Shown piece after piece: positions 49,266-61,666 of a stretch of DNA of 64,000 bases (the first letter of the stretch is position 1; each line of letters opens with the position of its first letter). The position numbers and the translations under genes are program-made. The notes under the pieces were generated by a model, which did not search any database, had not been told where the DNA came from, and saw nothing but the letters and a program-made list of their open reading frames with translations. Source of the DNA: Oscheius onirici (lineage: Eukaryota > Nematoda > Chromadorea > Rhabditida > Rhabditidae); NCBI GenBank assembly GCA_932521025.1, contig OW051471.1, positions 5,208,001-5,272,000 of the forward strand. Reading direction: 5' to 3'.

Positions 49266-51448
49266 ATGCTAGGTGTCCTGTTCTTGCTTCTTCCGTCCAT
49301 TTCTTTCTCCTCCGACTTCCATCCTCTTTTGACTAGTCCTCCCGGTCTTCCGGGTGTCAAACTGATCGTCCATTCCAGCGGTCTAGCTTACCTCAACCAG
49401 GTCAGTCCGACCCAGTGGATCGCAATGTCCTTGGGCCTCTCCTAAGGTCGGGGACTGCGCCGAAAAACCGGTAACCAGTCCCCCGTGGGAGAAATTAGCC
49501 AGTTGCAATGACGATGTATACAGATCTCCGCTAATATTCTGGCAAATAATTTGCCGAAATTGGTCATTCCTGATGTGCGTCACCGACTAAACAACGACCA
49601 AGGTGTCATCAACATAAACAACATTCGTGTCTCCAGGTGGGGCGGTCATCTGATGTCGTAAATCTCCCATTAGTCTTAGCCACTTTTACGGCCGGATTGT
49701 TGCTGACAGACACAGAAAAGAATCTCAAATTGCAGATTTCGGAGAGCGGAACAACATTTGATCACGACTTCTCCGCCAAACAGACTGTCATGGAAAATGA
49801 GAAATTTGGATCTTGGGTTCATTGGAGAGCTCAATGGAATGGTCAACATAGTCATTCCGTTTAATCTGACAGGTCAAGCAGAGATTCTGGCAGAGGGACT
49901 GACTTTCCAATTGGATAGCTCGGTGACTCATCTCTTCGGATACGTATGAGAGACTTTTAGATAGAAAAGTCGTGGAACGGATCTGGTCATGTGACTTCAT
50001 TGTACTGTGTAACTACCATTAGAAACGTGCATGTTACCAACCACAATGGAGGTCTTTTCGGATTGGCTGTTGATGTCTTCAAGGTAAGTTTATAAATGGA
50101 GAGTCCGATAAGTCTCATGTAGGAAGGAGTGTCGAACAATGTCCGTCAGTTATTGCAAGAACTGATTTGTAAGAAGATTCGAAGCTATATTGACCTCGAA
50201 CTGAATGCCAAACTTTCTGAAGCACAGACCAAGTAAGAGAGTCAGTTAATCTGTACACATTGTTACCAGATCGCCGTTAGCTGAGGCAGTTGAAACGAAT
50301 GCTTTGCGATCCACAAAGCTTCCATCTGGCGTTTCTGTACTTTCACTGTTCTCCCAAGAACTTGGCGAACACTTCTTCATTGATTTCAGGTTCTTTTAAA
50401 CGTTTCATTCAAAAACCATGTACAGATTGAAAGAAGATCCGAAATGCGGAATCAACGAAGTCGAGTTGGCGTCTGCTGGAGAAATCTCCCCTCAAGGAAC
50501 TGGAAAGACTCCCTTTGGCCCGAGTTCGATGAATTGGCCTCCGGTACTCCAAAGGGAGGAACCATCGATGATTTCACTTCTTGTCTCTGATTTTCTACCC
50601 AATTCTCTCTTTTATCATGCTTACAAGTACGTTTTCTCGCTCATAATTACTCCAAGTCTAGACAAGGCTACACTCGCCTCCTGCTGACAGCCGAAACTCC
50701 CGGAGTAGCTCCTTTCCTTCGAACCACTTGTGAAGGAGCCTTTTGCATAGCCGATCTGGTTCCTCAGTTAGGAGATACTTATCCCAACTCCTCAATCGAA
50801 CTACTGCTCTCAGCCACACGAGCGCCAGCCATTCTGTTTTCAGAGAAGAACGGAGGTACCATCTCTACAGCTTTGACTGGGACAGCCGTAGTTTATGCTG
50901 TAACTGGAAATGTTAACCGGAAGCAAGTGGCAGTCATTGATGTGGAAGTCGTGGCCGATGCTCAACTCAGTCTTATGGTATCTTTTTATTTATTTTGATT
51001 CTTGGTTTCAAGGAACATACAGTCAATGGAAATGTTCAATTGACCAAGTTCGATCTAAAGAACCGACTCAACTCGACCACCATTTCCGATGCTGACCTAG
51101 CTGACATTTCTCTTCTGGTCTCTCAACTTCTCGAGAATATGATTAACGAAATGCTCAGCAATGGCTTTCCTCTTCCCATCCCTCACGGTTTGTCTGAAAT
51201 AAAAAAGAATGTTTGAATGAATTCAGTGTTGAAACTGCACAAGACGAGGATCAGTGTTCAAGGGAGAAGAATGCTCATCAAAACGGATGTTCTGGTAACA
51301 CATTCGAGTTTTTACGAGGAAGATAGATTTAGGTCGATGAAAGAACCGTCAGTCGACTAGCCGAAAAGACCATCTTCCGCAGTCCGATATTCGGTCAACC
51401 GAAAGATCCTCGACGGAATATTACTCAAATTATGCCATTAAACGGGTA
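49266..51448 (+). CDS. BPI/LBP/CETP-family secreted lipid-binding protein
   Basis: The signal peptide MLGVLFLLLPSISFSS is followed by the BPI N-terminal barrel: GLPGVKLIVHSSGLAYLNQI SANIL, DQGVININNIRVSRFRRAEQ, PPNRLSWKMRNLDLGFIGEL, TIRNVHVTNHNGGLFGLAVD and FKEGVSNNVRQLLQELICKK IRSYI. The C-terminal barrel then has VSDFLPNSLFYHAYK, CIADLVPQLGDTYPNSSIEL and LPIPH, ending QIMPLNG. Introns of 38 and about 105 bases are needed near 49922 and 49636. An in-frame ATG at 49203 would add 21 residues before the signal peptide and is not preferred. The family binds lipids or endotoxin, often in innate defence. It ends 59 bases from the convergent exchanger stop. Confidence 0.85.
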
Positions 51449-51506
51449 ATCTCTTATTAAAGCTTGCAAAAAGACCGATGGACTGTTTTCACCAGTAGAG
51501 AGATTG

Positions 51507-54500
51507 TCACACGACAAAAGTCGGCTTCTTTGCGTCTTTGATGCCGCCAGTCGACTGTCTTCGACCTTCTCGAGCCAGTGGATTCGTTGAGAGCTCCTCG
51601 GTATGAGCTCGCAGATTCGCATTCGAACCCTACAAAACTACCTGCTGTATAAACAAAAACTAACCGTGTTGCTGTGAATCTGCTTCATGTGCTGAATGTA
51701 GTCGTCTTGAATGTCGTCGTGTTCTTCAGTGAGAGGGAGCTCTCTTCCAACATTCAGTTCTTTCAGTTTTCTGTCCAAAAGATCGCTGAACAAAGAGTAC
51801 AAATTCTCTATATTCTGCCCACTCTCCAAGAACTGAAAAACCATATTTAAGCCAAGGAATTGGGACAACTCACTCTTGCCAGTTGGCGCTCTCGCGGCGT
51901 GACCGTCTTCTGGTTGTCACCCAACGGTGACTCTTTGTCGAAAGCCACATTGTCGTATTCACTTTTTGATGCACCAAACGAGATCGAAGGTCTGCATGCT
52001 TTACTCGTCTGTGACTTGCGAAAACGTACACTTTCAGCTGAGCTATCTTCTTTGGCACAGGTTTCTTCTGTTCTCTTGTCATGCTCAAAGCATCCTCAAG
52101 AGTAATTTTAGCATATGCTCGAACTATAGTTGAAGCATCAAAGTCTCTCTTTTCCTCATTCCGAAGCAGGATTGGTCGAAGGATTTTCGCATTGAACCTC
52201 TCGAAGCTGTTAAATACACTTCAGAGATTTTCTTTGAACCTACTTGTCTCTGAACGAGTAGGCTCCTTGTTGACCGGCGATATCTTCCAAGCCACTCATC
52301 ATATAGTCGAGATATTTGTTGTAGACACTTTCTGTCATAGTCGGCGGTCGGTGTTCCTTTGTCTCGATGTTCAGGTACTGTACAAGAGGACGGATCGTCA
52401 CTCCCTATACATACTGTTACTGATTGGTTAAATTCAACCTGGAGGAATACGGTGAAGAAGATGACAACAATGGTTGTTGTGACGAACATATCTTTCGCAG
52501 CAATAGAATCTGGCATAGAGACAGCCAGACCGAAAGCAATGGCTCCGCGAAGACCTCCGTAAGACAGAATGAACTGATCCACCTTTGTGAACTTCTTGTG
52601 ACGGAACTTGTTTAGAATCCAACACTGGACCAAGACTCCTAAAAGAATAGTTTTGTCATGAGAACAAACGAACCGACAGTCCTCCAGACGAGGCAGAAAA
52701 TGAGGGTCGAAAAGACGAACCAAGTGTCCCAGTAGTGATGAGAACTGATTGTTGACAGACCGAGGAACCTAACCAATTGAAAGCATTAAGAAAGAGTGTG
52801 CCTACATGAAAATGACAGTTTCAGAGGATTGAGCAAGCATTTTTGTAAAGTATTTGACCGAATGAGCGGCAGCTGTACTGATATTTCCCTTGACATATTG
52901 CTTCATAGACATTCCACATACAGCGATACTGAAATTCTTTTGAGCAGAAAAGTTTGTCGATCTCACGCTATGATAGAAGATAATGCTGTCATTTCGGCCG
53001 TCAAATAAGCCATGTAAGGAAGAACAAATATGAAGACGGGAGCAAGAATCTTGACCGAAGTTGTGTACTTTGTGACCAGAGCCGTGGCGAAGGCAAAAAG
53101 AAGACCAATGGCCAATCCTCCGATGGCCACGACAAAGAAAGAAAGACAGCCGAGTCCATAGTCTACAGGTCGGAGGTTTTCGGCTCCGATCAGAGTGAAA
53201 CTTTTGAACATGTGATAGAGAACCTGTCGGCCGATTGAGCAAGAGTCATAACTGTTGTACTTACCACAGTCACACCGTCATTGAAAAGAGCTTCTCCGAA
53301 CACGTTGACAAACAAAAACTCGTTTACATTGATCTCTTCGAAAACTGCTATCACCGCCACCTGAAGACCAAATTATTTTTCCTTCTTTTGATACATAGGT
53401 CGTCGATCAGATGAACTGCTCAAGGAGAAACTTACAGGATCGACGGCTGAAATGAGAGCCGAGAAGACGAAAATCTCGAAAATCGAGAAGTCGGTTGTGA
53501 AAAGACTGAAGTTCGATAGGAGGAGAAGAGATCCGCCTGAAGTCTGAGACTGAAAACTAGCTAAAAACAATACCAATAGCCAAAGTATTCCAGATTGTTC
53601 CAACGATCTAAAAAAATCTGAATTGAGCTGCGACTATTTTTATCCCTCGAGCATGACACAGTGTTTGGAACGCCACAAACTCCATCTCACGTCTAAGTCT
53701 CATTTCTTTCATAAACTATTTAGATAAACCCATACGTTACTATTTCTTAATTGAATGCGACAGTGTTTGAAACGACAGACTCCCATAATATTGCAGCCTA
53801 GTTCATTTGCTATATACTTGGTAATTGGCACTACTAGTGTACATATAGCGCCAATGGGATTAGCTCAGTTCCTTTATCCAGGAAGGCTGGGATATAGGGA
53901 GGGGTCAAAAAAGTGTTTGCGGTCAAAGGGCTGCCAAAACTCGTAAAAATCACCTAGAGGTCTGATTTTTTGGCACAATATAGCCCAGGCGTAGAGAAGT
54001 GGAGCGCAGAAAGCCGATTTTCGATATCTCATTCAGAAAAAAAGTTATGAGGAAAAGGCTCACTATTTAGTGTCCGGACTGTACTACCACGTAATAGCGA
54101 GCTGTACAGGACTATAGTCTGTTCAAAAAAAAAAAATAGAAAGCATTATTTGAATTGGCCCGCGCTTTTTTATTGGCTGAGTATCAAATATTTACATGCA
54201 GAACGTGCTACGCAGCTAAATTTCCGCCAATTTGATTTGAAAATTGTTCTATGAAGAAAGCGCGGGCCAATTCAATTATGCTCTCCACATTTTGAACAGA
54301 CTATATCTAAACTATTAAAAAACTATGGCGTCTGTGGCGGACTCTGTCTGTTTGGATGTTTGTCCATGGCCACGAGAATCGTCGTAGCAAGTCAAGAGTT
54401 GTCAAGATTACTTTGTTTCTGTCTTTGGGAGTTCTCAAACTGAAACGGATTTCAAGTAGCCTGTCTCTGTGGGTATATGGCCCAAATTTTCGGTCTCACA

Positions 54501-55087
54501 CTTCTTCCTCTTCTATCCCCGTCTTCGATCTTACAAACCATTGCCTGTCGTGCACAAGCAAAGAATGTTTTTGAACCAACCGAGAACAAGAGAACCGAGT
54601 CGAGATTCTCAAAAAGAGCTCTGTTGGGCATAAAGTAGCCGGCATCGAAGATAATTGGCGGTAAGAGATAGAGGAAGAAAGCATGAGAGTCGAGGGAAAA
54701 GTCGACATTTGAACCAGACTGTCGCAAGAGTGCACCAAGGATCTGGAAATGAGAGATTGAATTGAATTGGACGGAGATTCTACCAATCCAATGACGATCA
54801 ATAGAGATGAATCGGGTAGAACATTCGAAATTGGCTTCATCGCATTGAAAACTGAACAACTGTCTCGAACAAACAATCAGTTCAAACTCACTGATTTTGG
54901 CGAGTGCCGCCACAAGCAGCCAAAGGGAAATCATATAGGGAGTTTCAATAGACTCCCAATGAAAACTGGCCACCTAATGAACACAATTCTGTTCATTCTT
55001 TACAATTACCTGTATTCCTGGAAGAGTGTCATTGACTTCTGATGCTGTCACGGCAGTTACACAGAACAGAAAAAATGTCCAGGACAT
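51507..55087 (-). CDS. Na+/H+ exchanger (NHE/NHX, CPA1 family)
   Basis: Cation-proton antiporter. It starts [20 protein letters not shown] (cleavable signal), then the NHE opening [61 protein letters not shown], and the conserved [26 protein letters not shown] with paired acidic residues. It continues [18 protein letters not shown] and [19 protein letters not shown]. The cytosolic tail has [18 protein letters not shown], ends [16 protein letters not shown] and stops at 51507. ATG 55087 directly follows CTTTTTAG. The intron 53610-54570 is about 950 bases and is full of repeats. Plasma-membrane versus endosomal location is not decided. Confidence 0.9.
53849..54104 (+). repeat. dispersed repeat, copy 2 (in an NHX intron)
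   Basis: Second member of the pair with 41491-41737, same orientation, about 75-80% alike by eye over most of its length. It lies inside the large exchanger intron, immediately left of the MITE at 54117. Confidence 0.7.
54117..54301. mobile_element. TA-flanked MITE in an NHX intron
   Basis: A 185-base element flanked by TA, with inverted ends GTCTGTTCAAAA and TTTTGAACAGAC and longer inner arms (GAATTGGCCCGCGCTTT against AAAGCGCGGGCCAATTC). The inner TTGGCTGAGTATCAAAT is shared with the foldback element at 12801. There is no coding capacity. TA duplication suggests a Tc1/mariner relative. Confidence 0.75.
54308..54395 (-). repeat. uninterrupted copy of the sequence flanking the seld-1 MITE
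   Basis: Reverse-complement copy of 42645-42716 plus the bases left of the seld-1 MITE. It shares CGACGATTCTCGTGGCCATG, GGACAAACA, GCCACAGACGCCATAG and TTTTTAATAGTTTAG. It reads straight through the position where the hAT-like MITE sits in the other copy. Confidence 0.75.
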
Positions 55088-56341
55088 CTAAAAAGAAGAA
55101 GGTCAACAGGCTATAGTTCAGACTGTGGGCGGTAGAGGGATTCTGGTCAATAGGGCATAAAGGAGGGAAGCGCGAGGAGGAAAACACGTGCAGAGGATTT
55201 GCATCTGTTACCTTTTTCCATTGAATTTTGAAGAAAGTTGAATGGCTAGACATGACATGACTGGTCTTACTTACTGTTAGCGTCACACAGTGTATCACAC
55301 AAACAAGACATATCAGGAAAGTAACACATACGGGAATCAAGAGAGCCGTTCCTAGAGACAGCCTGCGAAGATGGTGGACGATAGTCCAGAGTTTCAAGAA
55401 GGGAAAAATCGATGGACTGATCCGGGATCATTTCGACAGAGGTTTATGCTGATGAGAGGGAGAGTCTGTTCGAATAACAGTTGGTAAAAGGACAAAACTA
55501 GAAACTGGTGATGATGGAAAAGACAAATGGAGAGACGAAGAAGAACGGGATAATGAGTGCGGACTGATACAGGAAGAACACGTTTTGTGGTCGCGTGTCC
55601 CAGGTCATCTCGATCCATTTCGGGAATTGGAACTGGATCAGTGGCAACCAGTGGAAAGTAAAGACTATTTCCAAATATAATATTTCCATGTTGTTTCTTC
55701 GGAGTAAGACTGTCGAACTATTTCTGAAGCCACTTTGTTTTTTTGTTGGTTTCAAGGCGAGGCATTGCGGGAATATTAGGATTCGGGGGGTAAACATTGG
55801 AGTGGAAAGTGAAAACCCAGAAAATGCATGCTTGCTCTTTGTTTTCTATGATACTGTGTGTCCAATCAGATTGAATCTGTGTCAGTCTTTTCGATTGAAA
55901 GAGTCTTTGACGAACCATTTACCGAAGGAGAAGAAAAATTACAGTAAATTTGGATACCTTTTCACTTGTGATACATCAATCTGTTCAGCTAAGTACTTAA
56001 TTTACCGTTTATTAGTTGGCTGGCTAGTCTAAACTTTCCTCATCTTCGTGATTGGGTCTCACGTAACATACATCCAGTCGCTTCTTTTTAGGCTGGACAG
56101 TTCTCCGCGTCTATACGCAAAAGCTCGTGTCTTGAAAATTGCGCCTGCGTACACGTTTGAAATCTTCTCATATCTGTTTTTTTTCTTTTTTTCCTTTTCT
56201 TCCAAAATCAATCTAACAATAAGACTTCTTTTATCGATGCTTCCCGAGCAATCGCTAGTGTCTGGGTCGAAAAATGCTGCAACTGCACGAGCGTGCTTTT
56301 CAATTTGTCTTCGCCTTGTTTCTTTATTTATTTTTTTCAGA
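55088..56341. other. 1.25-kb interval between NHX and dars-2 with unresolved coding potential
   Basis: No gene could be assigned. On the minus strand, a frame starting MIPDQSIDFSLLETLDYRPP near 55430 runs into a good GTATGTGT donor, and a hydrophobic frame lies at 55498-55690. On the plus strand the same interval holds an acidic frame of about 65 codons (EEHVLWSRVPGHLDPFREL) ending near 55680. They cannot all be real. A pyrimidine tract and TTTTTTCAG at 56332-56340 form the trans-splice acceptor of dars-2. Confidence 0.35.
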
Positions 56342-58614
56342 ATGATCGGCTCAAGAATATTCAAGAATTTATACCCATCTCTTCGTCCAGCAAGTAGTCT
56401 TGCAGGTCTTCGTACCCATAACTGTGGAGAGCTCACATTGAAAAATGAAGGTGGTATATTTTCAATTGCAAGTGTAGGCATACTTTTCAGGCGAAGAAGT
56501 CTGTCTTATGGGCTGGTTGGCATATAAACGAATGAATAGGTTTCTTATTTTGAGAGATAGACATGGCTATGTGCAGGTATTTTTTCGAATGAGGCATCAA
56601 ATATAGGTACTTGCAGGTAAAATACGATCCAACATCGGAAATAGCCGATGTAGCGAAAAATCTGGCATATGAATCTGTTCTGAAAGTAAAAGGATGTGTG
56701 AAAAGTCGAGGAAGCAACGCAAATGAGAAGATGGCAACAGGAGAAATTGAGGTGAACGTGATTATATACATACTTTTTTTTCTTGTTTTCAGATTGATGT
56801 TAGAGAACTCTCCGTTCTGAATCCTTGTGATCCGAACCTTCCTTTTGATCCAAATGGTAATGCGTCGGAAAAGATCCGTTTAAAATACCGATATCTAGAC
56901 ATTCGAGGAGAACGGCTACACAGGTTCCTCTTGTCTTGAAATCTATGAATTCAGCTCTAGAAATTTGCGTCTTCGATCCACAACGGAACGAGCAATGTCT
57001 AGATTTTTGGAGGATAAATACAACTTTGAAAAAGTGGAAACTCCTACTCTCTTTCGACGTACTCCTGGAGGTGCTGCCGAATTTATCGTTCCCTGTGGCG
57101 CTCCAAACATAGTAAAGAGATATTTATTAAATATAATTATGTTTATAGGGAGCGTGTTATTCTTTACCTCAAAGTCCACAACAGCACAAACAGCTGATGA
57201 TGGTTGGCGGATGGGACCGTTACTATCAAATTGCTCGGTGCTATCGTGACGAGGGATCAAAAGGTGATCGCCAGCCTGAATTCACCCAGGTTGATATGGA
57301 AATGTCTTTTACAAATCAAGAGGAGATTCTCCAAGTTCTCGAAGGAATGATACTCGCAGGCTGGCCAGAATATTTAGTAAGGCGTTGCTCGTTAATTTCC
57401 CATCAGTTTAGTCCGATCTCAAACCAACATCTCCTTTTCCCCGTTTAAAATACGATGATGCAATGAGACTGTACGGAATAGACAAGCCAGATATGAGAAT
57501 TCCCTGGACTATCCAAGACGCTACAAATTTGTTAGGTTGGTCTTTTTTTGACGAGGAGTATATTTTCTTTCCAGAAGGAATTAAATCGAAGACTGCTGGA
57601 AAGGACTGGTGTGCTCGATTGATAGTATGCAAAGGACAAGCTTCGTCCATTTCCAGTTTGCTGAAAAAGGAATGGAAACGGCTAATTCAAATGAATTCGA
57701 ATAACGCTGTAAGGTCTTCGCCTTTATGCTTCAGAATTTTTTTCAGCCGTTTGACATCTATGCGCCTCAAAAGAAACAATGGTTCAAGAACGTTGAAAAC
57801 TCGGAACTGTGCCAAAAATACGAGATCAGGGAAGACGATGCTGTCATATTTTGCTGGGGAGAGAAAGGACGGGTTCAATGGACTCTCGGACAACTCCGAA
57901 ACCTGGTGGCCGAGGCTGGCAACCTTAGAAAACAACGATCAGTTGGTCTTTTTGGACATACAATGTATTTGTTTTATTTAGATAGCCTGTCATTGGATTG
58001 TAAACTTTCCATTGTTTTCTCTCGAAGATGGGCAACTAGTTAGCACACATCATCCATTCACAGCTCCTGTTCACGAACATAAAATTCTTCTAGACGAGCC
58101 AGAACAGCGGCTTAACATTACAGGTAACTAGACTTCATTTGAAGCTTATTTGTAACAAGGACAACATTACGACTTGGTGATAAATGGCGTGGAAATGGGT
58201 GGAGGATCTATTCGAATTCATAATCACGAAGAACAACGGAAGGTCCTCGAATTCCTGAACGAGGATACCAGCGAAATGGTTTGTCTTTTCCCTTACACAA
58301 GTAAACGGATACCTGCAGACTCATCTGATAAGTGCCCTGGCATACGGAGCCCCACCTCATGGAGGATTTGCTTTAGGATTGGACAGATTCGTTGCCTTGA
58401 TGGCTGGTGATGGGGACCCTTCGGTGCCTGTTAGAGATGTAAATTTACTTCCCTTCCCACGTTGTAGGAGTTTTAGGTCATCGCGTTTCCGAAAACGAAA
58501 GAAGGCCGTGATCTAATGTGTGGTGCCCCTGTTCCGCCATCGGAAGAACTTCAAAAACGATATGGAGTTTACTTTCAGCAAAATGAAGATTGGAAACGGG
58601 CGGTAAATGGCTAG
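56342..58614 (+). CDS. dars-2: aspartyl-tRNA synthetase, mitochondrial
   Basis: Bacterial-type class II AspRS for mitochondrial translation. It starts [20 protein letters not shown], a basic, hydroxylated mitochondrial presequence. The OB-fold anticodon domain follows ([23 protein letters not shown]). Next are [20 protein letters not shown], motif 2 ([27 protein letters not shown]), the GAD insertion region, [31 protein letters not shown] and motif 3 ([19 protein letters not shown]). It ends [14 protein letters not shown] lies one base after TTTTTTTCAG. It may head an operon with ubxn-2 (286 bases downstream) and NDUFA12. Confidence 0.93.
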
Positions 58615-58900
58615 GTATCAGTCTTTTGTTAAATTGCTTTCTTTATCTTGTTTTTGTTACGATAAAGTTTTATTTTTCTATGTTTGCCTTTCTAAAACCG
58701 TTTTTTCGTACCACATATGTCAATTGCCCTTGTGAATGTCTCTGCGCCCCACCGCCACTCGAAACTCCTTTAACCCAGTTGTCATACTTTCTTTAATTTC
58801 ATGCATCTCATTTATCTTCATCTTTTTTTTATCTTCGCAGCATTCTTCGTAATTAATGTGGATTATTTTCAGTTGTTCTTTTTCGATAAACCGGTGAAAT

Positions 58901-60286
58901 ATGAGCAGGAAGTAAGTTTCAGCCTCTTCCGAATATTTCGGTTTCCAGTATCCGCACCTTGGGGGATGTTGATGGAAACAACTCTCATGACAGTGGCGAA
59001 GGTTCTGATGGAGGAGAACGGCGTCAGGAATTCTACGTTGGTGGAAGCGAGCAGAGGTATCGATTTCTCTGAACGCTTCAAAAATTTTGAATCAAACCTA
59101 TAAAACGTATTTTCAGTGGCCAGCAAGTTCTTGGTCCTGAGACCGGTCGTCGTGACATTCGAGAGGCTGTTTTCAATGCAGCTAGAGAGGTCGGTGCCCA
59201 AGAATTCAACCCAGATGACGATGCCGAGGTTCGTTGCTTTTTTTTCCTATAAACATGTATTTCTCGTTTAGACTTCGCAGTTTGGATGCAGTCTGGGTAT
59301 TCGCCTTGGTCGAACTAACGACGACCATGTGATGCCAACTCCTCCTCAGGTTTTTCCCGTTATTTGAATATCTGATGCCTTATATTAGCGAGCAGCACCT
59401 CCTGTTTACTACTTGTACCTCTGGGAAAACGGATTTTCCGTCAACGACGGCCCTCTTCGTGATCCCAACAACAGGGCAGATAGGGACTTTATTACCGACT
59501 GCTTGCGCCAGTACGTCACACAACTTTTCAATTTCTTAACAAGAACTTTTAGTCGTATTCCACAAGAACTTTCTATAGCTCATCCTGATCAAGACATAGA
59601 TATTCGTCTCGAGCGTAAGAGCGGACCTTATGTGCCTCCCAAATCCAAGCCTTTTGAGGTGAGGTTTTTGCAAGAATTAAAGTGATTTTGGCTCTTGTTC
59701 CCCAAAACACACTAATTGTCACGTGTTTTGGTTTTATAGCAGCCTATAGCAATGTTAGGTAAAGGGCTCAATAACCGGAAATGTTTAGGAATTGACTGAT
59801 TGGGATCTAAACTACATTTTTAGGGGACTGGAGCTCGTCTCGGTGGAGTTGTTCCTAGCGTCGTCTCCAGCGCTCCTCTTCCTCCTGGTCCTTCGTCGTC
59901 GCAACATGCTAATGGTGTGTTTTTTCAAGTTTTCTTCTAAATTTCAATTTTGAAGAGTCTGAGGACAGTTTGGCTAAGGCTCAAGCGGAGGTTCAGTTGG
60001 ATCCGAATACTCCAAAAACGAAGCTGCAGATTCGTCTGCAAGATGGAACTCGTCTGGTCGGAGAATTCAACAGCACTCACACTGTTGCCTCCATCCGCAA
60101 TTTCATTGTGACTGCTCGTCCTCAATTGGCCTTCCAGGAGTTCCAATTGATGACCACCTATCCGCCCAAGGTTTGACCTTTTTACTTCTTCCGTAACACA
60201 TTTTACAGGTTATTGATGATGAAACTTCTTCTCTCTCCGATGCTGGTCTTCTCGGTGCCGTGATTGCTATTAAGCCGATTTCTTGA
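58901..60286 (+). CDS. ubxn-2: p47/UBXN2-type p97 cofactor (SEP + UBX domains)
   Basis: Adaptor for the p97/CDC-48 ATPase. The mini first exon 58901-58911 (MSRN) joins to IRTLGDVDGNNSHDSGEGSD, then QEFYVGGSEQSGQQVLGP, like p47 RFYAGGSERSGQQIVGP. The SEP domain reads YYLYLWENGFSVNDGPLRDP to RIPQELSIAH, followed by the GTGARLGG-type linker. The UBX domain is KLQIRLQDGTRLVGEFNSTH, then SIRNFIVTARP and FQLMTTYPPKVIDDE, ending VIAIKPIS. There is no UBA domain, unlike vertebrate p47. An acceptor TTTTCAG at 58872 precedes the start. C. elegans ubxn-2 also neighbours the NDUFA12 gene. Confidence 0.92.
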
Positions 60287-60452
60287 ATGCGTTTTTGCAT
60301 TTATTTCTGCTCTTGATCACCATTCTCTTATTCTTCGTTCCCGGTTAATGAATCGATTTTACAATCGTCTTTCTATATCGTTTTCTTGTTGTCGAGACAA
60401 CTTTATTACCGTTGAAAATATGGATGTTTAATGTAACACTTTTCTCCTTCAG

Positions 60453-61012
60453 ATGTCGATGAAAGAGTGGCTAGGCATCGACAAAATCCAGAAACTTGGA
60501 AAGATCATTAAACAGATGGGTGGAATCAAGGCCGTTGCCAAGAAAAGATATCTGTTCGTCTTTTTTTAATTACTAAAAACTTGATTCGTTCAGAATGGAC
60601 GTGACTCGCATCGGAACTCTTGTCGGCGAAGACAAGTACGGCAACAAGTACTTCGAAGACAACTCCTACTTCATGCCTCGTAACAGATGGGTCGAGTTTC
60701 CCGAAAAGGTGTGGCTCGACTATGATGCTTCGCAGATTCCTCCAGAATGGCACTCGTACGTATCTTATTTAGATTCTTCGAACAAAGGAACTTTATAGAT
60801 GGATGCATCACATTACGGACGACCCACCGACCAAGAAAGAGCCTTTGACTCAAAAATGGTCTCTCGATCACCAGGAGAACGTCTCCATCTTCCCGTAAGA
60901 CTTCTGACTGTAATTATAACAGAATCTGTTCAGTGAGAAGAAGTACGTGCCTTATTCGACCACTCGCACCAAGCTCACGGGCTGGCAGTCTGGACAGAAG
61001 AACAGCGAATAG
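60453..61012 (+). CDS. NDUFA12: NADH dehydrogenase (complex I) subunit NDUFA12
   Basis: Accessory subunit of mitochondrial complex I. It starts MSMKEWLGIDKIQKLGKIIK QMGG, then the family block RIGTLVGEDKYGNKYFEDNS and [27 protein letters not shown] and KYVPYSTTRTKLTGW, ending QKNSE. Human NDUFA12 has VGTLVGEDKYGNKYYEDN, PPEWHRWLHSMTDDPPT and QYVPYSTTRKKI. ATG 60453 directly follows CTCCTTCAG, and the ubxn-2 stop is 166 bases upstream. This is the classic layout of a downstream operon gene receiving a spliced leader. Confidence 0.94.
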
Positions 61013-61666
61013 CAGATTTCGAAAATGACTAGAAGTTGTCCAAGTGTATAAAAGTTTAGTAACTAATAGTGGAGTTATTCTTTCGAAAATCAATCATTCG
61101 GCTCGTTAATGAGGCGGAGAAAAGAGTCAGCGGCAGAGATTAGTCACTCATTCAGTTTCCTCGCCCGTCGAGATTAGCCTTCCTCTTCTATCTGCCTGTT
61201 GACAACATCTCTCCCGTATTGACGACACAATTCTTTCTATAGGTAATCGTTCCCTTTCGAGAGATTTCGCGTCAGTGCCTTCGGAAAGTGCTCGTCCGCC
61301 CTAATCTCTGTTTATTCCAATCCACATGTGACATCAGGAGTCTCCCCTTTTGACTCACTTTTCCTTTTGATCTTTTCGTCGAATCTATGTTCACCTGCCG
61401 ATTCGAGCACAGGATTACGTGTGTTAGGAAGCCGGTAGATTAATGGCACATTCACATTTCCGAACGGACAACAACTCTTCCATTTCGCACTTTGTTCCAT
61501 TTGTCTTTTATTTCTAAAGATTACAATTATCTCCCATAAACAACAATCTGTGTTTACCGCACTCGGTTACTCATACAACATTCTCTTTTCTTTCGCTCAA
61601 TGCGTTTCATTCGCTTCGAATAGTAAAGAAATATTTCTTCTCCTCCAATTATTCGAACCAATTCAG
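61013..61666. other. intergenic region upstream of the nuclear receptor
   Basis: 3' flank of NDUFA12 followed by probable promoter sequence of the receptor gene. No gene, repeat or RNA was recognised. Confidence 0.4.

Noticed and set aside
51600-51640. CATTCGAACCC-like stretch as a tRNA B-box
   Set aside because: It lies in the NHX C-terminal exon, and no cloverleaf or A-box is present nearby. No tRNA was found in the window.
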